In this document: positions 5,777-10,848 of the stretch, one piece after another | How the letters are laid out: each line of letters opens with the position of its first letter | Position numbering within the stretch: position 1 is the stretch's first letter | Origin: a bacterium | GTDB taxonomy: Bacteria > Hydrogenedentota > Hydrogenedentia > Hydrogenedentiales > SLHB01 | DNA: 10,848 nt | Assembly (NCBI GenBank): GCA_024231375.1 | Contig: JAAEQP010000484.1 | Location: forward strand, 1 to 10,848 | Reading direction: 5' to 3' | The notes under the pieces: generated by a model | What the model was told of the DNA's origin: nothing | The model's input: only the letters and a program-made list of their open reading frames with translations | The model's database searches: none | Position numbers and translations under genes: made by a program

Positions 5777-6856
5777 TCACTCCGACGCCAGGGCGAGGAC
5801 CTTGTCGGCACCGGCGGGTGTCCCGACGTGCATGCCGATGAGGAACTGGTTGAGCTTGGGACCGAACTCGCCTTTCATGGCCTTCAGGCTATCCAGGGAA
5901 CCGCAGTCGGTGCAATAGACCTTCTTGCCCGCGTCGACGATGCGGTGGTAGAGGGGCCACCATTTCGGATCGTCAGTCGGCGGCACGCCCGCGCCGGGCG
6001 TCCACTGAATCATGTCCAGCTTCGGTATCGACAGCAAGTGGTCCAGATGCGGAATCGCTCCCGGACCGTCCCAGTGGTACATGGAATACGAGATGCGCTC
6101 CGTCATTTCGGTCAGAGCGGGCACCATGAATTCGCCGAACGTGTCGGGCGCGATCATGGCCGAGAAGTCGCATTGTAGTTTCACCATACGGCCCGGGGCC
6201 CACGCCCACCAGTAGGATCCACCCACTTCGTCGCGGAACAGGTCGTAGAGCACGTCGTAGTACCGGAAGTACATGTCCGTCAGTTTGCGCAACGATGCGT
6301 GGACCCATTCGGGACGAAGCAGCAAGTCAGTCAACAGGTCTTCACTTCCGCGCATGGCGGCGAGGGTGTCGAGCGCTTCGATGAGGTCGGGGAACTGGAT
6401 GAGGAACTTGCCTTCGCCGAGCCGCAACTGCTCGCGCGCGAGACGTAGCGTGAAATCCCAGTAGAAGTTGTCCGTGTCGTATTCGAAGCGCGCATCCTCG
6501 GGATCGATGATGCACGGATCGCACCAAACGGTTCCCTCGGTCTCGACGCCCCGGCACCCAAGGTAGAGGGCCAGACAGTTCGGCGCAAGGTCAGGCGATG
6601 CAAACGGCACGGCCTCGGCCAGGTAGTGGGTGTTGATGGAAGCGCGCTCGGCCAGGTTGACCCGGTAATCGAAATCGCTCGTGGAGTAGTGCGTCACCCA
6701 GCCCTCAGGCTCGGGCATCACCGGCACATCCTCGATAGGCGTCTCCCGAGGCGCCGTGATGTGCATCATGGGCCGCCCGAGATCGCTGCCGTTCCACCAG
6801 GCCGTCAGCCGGTCGCGGACATCGTCCATGTCTTCGCGGTAGAGCAATCCCGCCAT
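5777..6856 (-). CDS. URO-D-fold protein (uroporphyrinogen decarboxylase / corrinoid methyltransferase-like)
   Basis: A 359-residue protein with features of the uroporphyrinogen-decarboxylase-like TIM-barrel superfamily. These are FPDLIEALDTLAAMRGSEDLLTDLL (155-179), MYHWDGPGAIPHLDHLLSIP (259-278), which matches the conserved H-DG strand, and a C-terminal VYCTDCGSLDSLKAM (313-327). True HemE keeps other active-site motifs that I do not see, so heme synthesis is unlikely. The superfamily also holds MtaA/CmuA-type methyl-corrinoid:thiol methyltransferases with a zinc site. The C315-x2-C318 pair lies where such a site could be, but the usual HxC is not intact. The reaction is unknown. GGGGGAG precedes the ATG. 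It lies 49 bp after the amidohydrolase gene on the same strand, so the two are probably cotranscribed. Confidence 0.75.
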   Translation of the reverse strand: MAGLLYREDMDDVRDRLTAWWNGSDLGRPMMHITAPRETPIEDVPVMPEPEGWVTHYSTSDFDYRVNLAERASINTHYLAEAVPFASPDLAPNCLALYLGCRGVETEGTVWCDPCIIDPEDARFEYDTDNFYWDFTLRLAREQLRLGEGKFLIQFPDLIEALDTLAAMRGSEDLLTDLLLRPEWVHASLRKLTDMYFRYYDVLYDLFRDEVGGSYWWAWAPGRMVKLQCDFSAMIAPDTFGEFMVPALTEMTERISYSMYHWDGPGAIPHLDHLLSIPKLDMIQWTPGAGVPPTDDPKWWPLYHRIVDAGKKVYCTDCGSLDSLKAMKGEFGPKLNQFLIGMHVGTPAGADKVLALASE

Positions 6857-6905
6857 CGTGCGTTCTCCCCCACTCCGTATTTCACGGGCAACACGTCATG
6901 CGCCG

Positions 6906-7805
6906 CTAATCCTGGATACCCAATTCCATGAGGCGGTTGGCGTTCTTCCACATGATCTTCTGGTACGCGTCGTCCGAGATGTGACCGCCGTCCCGCGCGG
7001 CCGTCAACCAGTTGATGTGCTGCATGTCGTTGGTCACTGAGCAGAAGTCCAGGCCCAGCAACAGGCGGTCCTGGAACTCGTCAATGAAGGCATACCCGAA
7101 TTCGGGATCGCGCGAGATCGCGTTCAGCCCGCTCCCCGCCGACAGGTCGCCGTGGAGCCCCGGGCATTCGCGCATGAGGCGCGGGACGGCGCCGCCGGGC
7201 TGCACTGGTTCCTCGGGGTATCCGTTCTTGGTCTCGGGACGCACCTCGCCGCCCATCTCCGACCAGAATCCCTGGCTGTGTCCAAAGAAGCGGAGCTTCG
7301 GGAAGCGTTTCATCACCTTCTCAAGACCGGGCAGCCCGATCTCGTCGATGACGCCGTAACTGTTCACGTCTTCTGTCAGCGTATGGAAGGTGATGATAAG
7401 GCCCAGTTTCTCAGCGGATTCCAGCATGCACAGCATGGGATGCGAATCCCACGGGATACGAGCCGTCACTTCGCCAATGCCTTTGCAGCCGAGGTCCTTG
7501 TACTGGCCAAGCAGGTGGTCGAAATCCTCCACGGTGATGTCGCCGGGTCTGCGCGCGAGCCTCGGGTCCAGGTTGCAGAACGGGATGAACCGGCCCGGAT
7601 GCCTTTCGCAGATGGACAACACCTCGCCGATGCTCTGGGGTTCAGCAGGACATTCGGCATTGTTCAACGGCAGGATGACGGCCTTGTCCACGCCCAGTCT
7701 GTCCATGGCTGCAAGTTGGTCGTCGACCGCCATGAATGTGGTGCCGCCGCGTCGGGGTTTGATTTTGGGGTCGGCATATACATGCGCGTGTACATCGATA
7801 ATCAC
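6906..7805 (-). CDS. Amidohydrolase-2 family metal-dependent hydrolase
   Basis: A 299-residue amidohydrolase-2 (PF04909-type) TIM-barrel protein. Metal and catalytic positions are visible in order: D4-x-H6-x-H8 in IIDVHAHVY, E112 in GIGEV, H141 in IITFHT, H176 in FFGHSQG, and D253 in LLGLDF. The C terminus NANRLMELGI is typical of the family. Members are cytosolic decarboxylases or hydrolases of diverse carboxylic acids or lactones; the substrate here is open. I chose the GTG at 7805 because the first barrel strand starts there and GGAGGAA lies just upstream. The frame stays open to 8015, but that extension runs through a palindromic repeat and is not protein-like. It is upstream partner of the URO-D-like gene and diverges from the deacetylase gene at 8098. 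Confidence 0.88.
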   Translation of the reverse strand: MIIDVHAHVYADPKIKPRRGGTTFMAVDDQLAAMDRLGVDKAVILPLNNAECPAEPQSIGEVLSICERHPGRFIPFCNLDPRLARRPGDITVEDFDHLLGQYKDLGCKGIGEVTARIPWDSHPMLCMLESAEKLGLIITFHTLTEDVNSYGVIDEIGLPGLEKVMKRFPKLRFFGHSQGFWSEMGGEVRPETKNGYPEEPVQPGGAVPRLMRECPGLHGDLSAGSGLNAISRDPEFGYAFIDEFQDRLLLGLDFCSVTNDMQHINWLTAARDGGHISDDAYQKIMWKNANRLMELGIQD

Positions 7806-7810
7806 GGGTC

Positions 7811-7817
7811 TTCCTCC
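7811..7817 (-). promoter_or_regulatory. Shine-Dalgarno that fixes the GTG start of the amidohydrolase
   Basis: GGAGGAA on the minus strand; its GGAGG core is 7 nt before the GTG at 7805. It decides the start against the much longer open frame that continues upstream to 8015. Confidence 0.7.
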
Positions 7818-7882
7818 GCTTCTGGTGCCTGAGCCGCACAGGCGGCGTTCATGGGAGTTAGCATAGCAGGAATCGGGTGGAG

Positions 7883-8022
7883 GTAGAAGATCGGTGCGTG
7901 CTCGACCCACCTCCGGCGGGCCTCGACACACCCTACAGAGCCCAGGGCGTTGTCGCGGCCCCCGCTTTGTAGGGTGCGTCGGACGACGGTCGAAGACCGA
8001 GGGAGCACGCACCATTCTCTAC
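7883..8022. repeat. 140-bp nested inverted repeat (MITE/REP-like) between divergent genes
   Basis: The outer arms are GGTGCGTGCTC (7893-7903) and GAGCACGCACC (8003-8013), perfect over 11 bp, with GTAGA/TCTAC pairing further out (7883-7887/8018-8022). The inner arms are CGACACACCCTACA (7924-7937) and TGTAGGGTGCGTCG (7968-7981), 13 of 14 paired. A small hairpin CGGTC-GAA-GACCG lies in the right half (7987-7999). The region has no coding signal. Its position upstream of both divergent genes means it may also affect their expression. Confidence 0.7.
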
Positions 8023-8097
8023 GCCACGGACGTGTCCCTGCATCGAGGCACAGCGGGGATGTGATAGCATAACCCACGGGAGGAGGATCAAGTCAGA

Positions 8098-9006
8098 ATG
8101 GCAGGGACTACAACACCCACATACGCCGAGCGCCTGGGATGGCCACGAGACGCGCGCGCGGTCATCTTCAACGTGGACGACGCGGGGATGTGTGATGCGG
8201 CCAATCGCGGCGCCATCGAGGCGGTGACGAAAGGCGTGGCCACATCGACAAGCGTGATGATGCCCGGTCCGTGGGCGTGTGGGTTTGCGGCGGATGCCGC
8301 CGATCAGGACATACCGGACGTGGGCGTTCACATCACGCTGAACTCGGAGTGGACCGCGTATCGGTGGGGACCCGTAGCGGGCCGAGACGCAGTGCCGAGC
8401 CTTCTGGATCCTGATGGCTATCTGTGGCCGGATGTGGAGTCCCTTGCGGGCCACGCAAAGGCCGAGGATGTGGCGACGGAGATTCGTGCCCAGGTGGATG
8501 CCGCCCTGACGCTCGGCATTAGTCCGACGCATTTGGACACGCACATGTGGACGGCGTTTGCCGAGCCGGAATTCTTCCAGGCGTACCTGCAGGTCGCGTT
8601 GGAGCATGGCATTCCGCCGCTGGTGCCGGGCGGTCACATGCGCCACATCGAGGGATTTGTGGGGGCCTTCACCGAGACGGCGCGCATGATGGCCGAGGCG
8701 GTGTGGCATCAGGGCTTGCCGGCGGTCGACGACCTGCACATTGTCAGCGACCGATGGACCGATCCGGCGCTGAAGAAACGGAATCTGATCCAATTCCTCG
8801 GCGAACTCGAACCGGGCATCACCCATTTCGTGTCGCATTGCACCGCGCCCAACGGTGATTTTCGTGACATTGCCGACTGCGCCCCGTCGCGCGAAGCCGA
8901 TCTGGCGCTCATGCTGGACCCGGAAATTCGGGACACCCTCAAACGCGAAGGCATCATCACCGTATCCTGGCGGGAATTGAAAACCCGGCGCGACGCCGTG
9001 GGCTAG
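8098..9006 (+). CDS. YdjC/ChbG-family carbohydrate deacetylase-like protein
   Basis: A 302-residue member of the YdjC/ChbG family, which removes N-acetyl groups from sugars such as diacetylchitobiose with a divalent metal. Motifs seen in order: FNVDDAG (24-30; family consensus NADDFG), with D27/D28 as catalytic and metal Asp; GVHITLNSEW (76-85) with H78; THLDTHMW (144-151) with metal-binding H145 and H149; and HFVSHCTAP (243-251) with H247. The protein is soluble, with no signal peptide. A strong GGGAGGAGG (8078-8086) lies 11 nt before the ATG. It stands alone on the plus strand, divergent from the amidohydrolase/URO-D pair and convergent with the cupin gene downstream. The family fold is firm; the natural substrate is not, since planctomycete-type genomes carry many paralogues. 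Confidence 0.87.
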   Translation: MAGTTTPTYAERLGWPRDARAVIFNVDDAGMCDAANRGAIEAVTKGVATSTSVMMPGPWACGFAADAADQDIPDVGVHITLNSEWTAYRWGPVAGRDAVPSLLDPDGYLWPDVESLAGHAKAEDVATEIRAQVDAALTLGISPTHLDTHMWTAFAEPEFFQAYLQVALEHGIPPLVPGGHMRHIEGFVGAFTETARMMAEAVWHQGLPAVDDLHIVSDRWTDPALKKRNLIQFLGELEPGITHFVSHCTAPNGDFRDIADCAPSREADLALMLDPEIRDTLKREGIITVSWRELKTRRDAVG

Positions 9007-9054
9007 TGCCACGGGTGCGCCGGGTCTATGCGGCTATTGTCCGTCCGTCAGGCC

Positions 9055-10275
9055 TTAGCCCTCAATCACGAGATCCGGGTTGCCTGGCCCGAAATGCTTC
9101 AGCATGACGATGGGATCGGTCTTGCTCGGGTTGGTGATGGCCACACCTTCCTTCGCGGCCGCCTCGGAGACGAAGTATTCGTCGTGCGTCAGTTGGCCGA
9201 AGCGGATGAGCGCCGGGGCCTCAATGTCCCACGCGCCCATGGTGCCGTGGCCCTGGAGCACGATCAGTCCGTACGCCCCGCCATCCTTCACAGTGACGGT
9301 ACGGCCGGGCAATACGGTCAGCTCCTTGGCGCTGAAAGCCGGCGACTTGTAGCAGATCCAGTTGTCCTGGTATCCGTCGGCCGCCATCTCGTCGGCGCAT
9401 CGGGCCGGCTTCGGCCGCATGAAGTGGTTGGCCGCGAAATTCGGGTCCACGTTGAGATCCCAGTCAATGACCTCAACGAGGTAGTCGAAGTTGCCCTTCT
9501 CTTCCTCAGGCGTGTCCTTCCACAACAGCTCATCAGGCACGATCTGGTCGCCCGTGAGGGACTGGTACATGGCGAACACGTCCGACGCCTTCTGGGGCTC
9601 GTAGGTGCAGAGGCTGCCGGGGGCGTGGAGCACGCCGGGGGGTACGTCCCAGCCGGTGCCCGGTTCGAGACGGTACGCGGCCGACAGGTTTGTCAGCTTG
9701 TTGTCGCCCTTCACGAAATCCTTCAGCACCTGCCGAACTTGGTCCTTGCTGACACCGGGTTGGAGGCCAAAGAAGGTGTAAGGAAAGTCGCCACCATGGT
9801 TGTTCAACTGAGTCGGGAAGAAATACGCCTCGGGTTTTCCAAGCTGGCCGACCCGCTCCGCATGTTCGTCGTCGTGATGGATGTGGTGCGGCAACGCGCC
9901 CTTGTTGTCGAAGAATTTCGAGTACATGGGCCAGCGACCGTGTTCGTCCCACAGCCCATCGCCGATGAGGGCGCCTTTGAGTTCGTCCACGGCGTCGCGC
10001 AGGAGGACCTTCTCGGTCTTGCCGCCGTCCTCAAGGACGATGAAGCTCAGGCCTTCGTTGGGGCTGGTCAGGGGACCGTTGTCGGCCGGTGTGGTCGAGG
10101 AGAACCAACGCTCGTCGATGCCGCCGCGGACCCCGCCGAGGGCGTAGTAGTCGTCGGGATGCAGTTTGATGCGGCGTCCGGGGACGCAGAATGACCGCGG
10201 CACCCATGCGGGCGCGAGGCGGACGATACCTTTTCCTTGGTCGAGGGCGGTCTGGGCGAGGGCTTTTGCACTCAT
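9055..10275 (-). CDS. Class I mannose-6-phosphate isomerase-like cupin protein
   Basis: A 406-residue double-cupin protein resembling class I mannose-6-phosphate isomerase. Candidate metal ligands follow the PMI order: H131 and H133 in LPHHIHHDDEH (128-138), E149 in GKPEAYFF (146-153), and H217 in PPGVLHAPG (212-220). The C-terminal cupin half (about 305-406) includes LPGRTVTVKDGGAYGLIVLQGHG. It is longer than small bacterial ManA proteins of about 315 residues, and the N-terminal 100 residues are not obviously part of the family core. It may be a true PMI (fructose 6-phosphate / mannose 6-phosphate) or a sugar-isomerase paralogue on another substrate. AAAGGAA precedes the ATG at 10275. It follows the Gfo/Idh/MocA gene on the same strand after 88 bp, so cotranscription is likely. 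Confidence 0.72.
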   Translation of the reverse strand: MSAKALAQTALDQGKGIVRLAPAWVPRSFCVPGRRIKLHPDDYYALGGVRGGIDERWFSSTTPADNGPLTSPNEGLSFIVLEDGGKTEKVLLRDAVDELKGALIGDGLWDEHGRWPMYSKFFDNKGALPHHIHHDDEHAERVGQLGKPEAYFFPTQLNNHGGDFPYTFFGLQPGVSKDQVRQVLKDFVKGDNKLTNLSAAYRLEPGTGWDVPPGVLHAPGSLCTYEPQKASDVFAMYQSLTGDQIVPDELLWKDTPEEEKGNFDYLVEVIDWDLNVDPNFAANHFMRPKPARCADEMAADGYQDNWICYKSPAFSAKELTVLPGRTVTVKDGGAYGLIVLQGHGTMGAWDIEAPALIRFGQLTHDEYFVSEAAAKEGVAITNPSKTDPIVMLKHFGPGNPDLVIEG

Positions 10276-10290
10276 GGCAAGTTCCTTTCG

Positions 10291-10353
10291 GCTATCAGCT
10301 GTCAGCGAGCGGCTGTCAGCAGCAAGTGATTGTCGATGTCTTCCTACTTCCTA
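10291..10353. repeat. Short direct repeats between the cupin and oxidoreductase genes
   Basis: Three copies of GCTRTCAGC lie at 10291-10299, 10298-10306 and 10312-10320, the first two overlapping by two bases. Further right CTTCCTA occurs twice in tandem (10340-10346 and 10347-10353). No hairpin terminator is visible in this 88-bp gap, which fits readthrough from the oxidoreductase gene into the cupin gene. Confidence 0.5.
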
Positions 10354-10363
10354 GTCTCTTACT

Positions 10364-10848
10364 TCAGCCTTCCACCGTCTCCCACGCACCGGATTTCGCC
10401 GACTTCAAAATCGCATCGCAAACCGATTGCGTCTCAAGGGCATCGCGGAAGGTCGGATGGACCGGCTCGCCCGATTCGATGCCTCGGTAGAAGTCGGCCA
10501 CGCCGTGGATGAAGGAACACTCAAAGCCGACTTGCAGGCCGGGCACCCACCAGTTATCCATGTAGGGCATGTCGCTGTCGGTGACGTGAATCGAACGCCA
10601 GCCTCGGACCAGCGAGTCGTCGCGGTGGTCGAAGTAGCTGAGCCGGTGCAGGTCGTGCAGGTCCCACTGGATCGAGGCGTTTTCGCCGTTGATCTCGAAG
10701 GTGTAGAGGGCCTTGTGACCGCGGGCGTAGCGCGTCGATTCGAAGGTTGCAAGGGAGCCATTGTCGAATCGGGCGAGGAACGCGCAGGCGTCGTCGATCG
10801 TGACCGGCTCCACCTTACCTGTGGCGCTGTGCGTGCGCTCTTTGATGA
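10364..10848 (-). CDS. Gfo/Idh/MocA-family oxidoreductase, C-terminal part (5' end outside window)
   Basis: The last 160 or so residues of a Gfo/Idh/MocA-type NAD(P)-dependent oxidoreductase. The frame is open to the window edge; the residues before the internal GTG at 10813 read [11 protein letters not shown] and continue the fold, so this GTG is not the start. Family traits in the C-terminal alpha/beta domain are [29 protein letters not shown], then [26 protein letters not shown], and the closing [42 protein letters not shown]. The N-terminal Rossmann domain with the GxGxxG motif is not in the window. Members oxidise or epimerise sugars and sugar acids. It is upstream of the PMI-like cupin on the same strand, consistent with sugar catabolism. 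Confidence 0.88.
   Translation of the reverse strand, partial: IKERTHSATGKVEPVTIDDACAFLARFDNGSLATFESTRYARGHKALYTFEINGENASIQWDLHDLHRLSYFDHRDDSLVRGWRSIHVTDSDMPYMDNWWVPGLQVGFECSFIHGVADFYRGIESGEPVHPTFRDALETQSVCDAILKSAKSGAWETVEG

Noticed and set aside
7806..8015. N-terminal extension of the amidohydrolase to 8015
   Set aside because: The added 70 residues cover the palindromic repeat and look unlike the family, whereas GTG 7805 has a proper SD and begins at the first barrel strand.
7933..9012. A 359-codon open frame on the minus strand
   Set aside because: It is antisense to the YdjC/ChbG-type gene and runs into the palindromic repeat; it is Arg- and His-rich with no domain.
9028..10194. A 388-codon open frame on the plus strand
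   Set aside because: It is antisense to the PMI-like cupin gene, lacks an RBS and has no domain.
10291..10320. GCTRTCAGC repeats considered as a CRISPR array or regulator sites
   Set aside because: The units are 9 bp, partly overlapping and without spacers, so not CRISPR; there is no dyad symmetry to support an operator.

Overview
The window looks like a chromosomal stretch from a GC-rich, free-living heterotrophic bacterium. The gene mix is two GH130 glycoside phosphorylase-type enzymes, a YdjC/ChbG deacetylase, a class I mannose-6-phosphate isomerase-like cupin, a Gfo/Idh/MocA oxidoreductase, an amidohydrolase-2 protein and a URO-D-fold protein. That mix, with intergenic palindromic repeats, is typical of planctomycete, lentisphaeral or Hydrogenedentes-type genomes. 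This placement is an inference from gene content only; no marker gene in the window fixes the phylum. Nothing looks like a phage, plasmid, IS element or CRISPR array.

Layout. At the left edge is a tRNA-Phe(GAA) on the minus strand, cut by the window border. Next, on the minus strand, is a response regulator whose output domain is a degenerate GGDEF domain. It diverges from a plus-strand aminoglycoside-phosphotransferase-fold kinase; the shared spacer holds a perfect 14-bp palindrome. The stretch 2431-3036 is a compact minus-strand metal-response operon: a sigma70-type promoter, an ArsR/SmtB-type operator over the start codon, an ArsR/SmtB repressor, a coupled 47-residue protein with nine cysteines, and an intrinsic terminator. 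Then follow two tandem plus-strand GH130 genes with a promoter, a 3-nt gap between them and a strong terminator.

From 5254 to 5776 there is no gene, only repeats, including a 74-bp structure with 26-bp perfect inverted arms. A minus-strand pair (amidohydrolase-2, then URO-D-like protein) faces this region. It is separated by a 140-bp nested palindrome from a plus-strand YdjC/ChbG-type deacetylase. The right end carries two minus-strand genes: the C-terminal part of a Gfo/Idh/MocA oxidoreductase, running off the window, and the isomerase-like cupin.

How it fits together. GH130 phosphorylases release mannose 1-phosphate, and a class I PMI-like cupin and a deacetylase are nearby, so a role in mannose or amino-sugar scavenging is plausible; these genes are in separate transcription units. 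The most distinctive piece is the ArsR/Cys-rich operon. It is a complete, self-contained candidate for metal-induced expression of a small metallothionein-like protein, built like cyanobacterial smtB/smtA but with both genes in one coupled operon.
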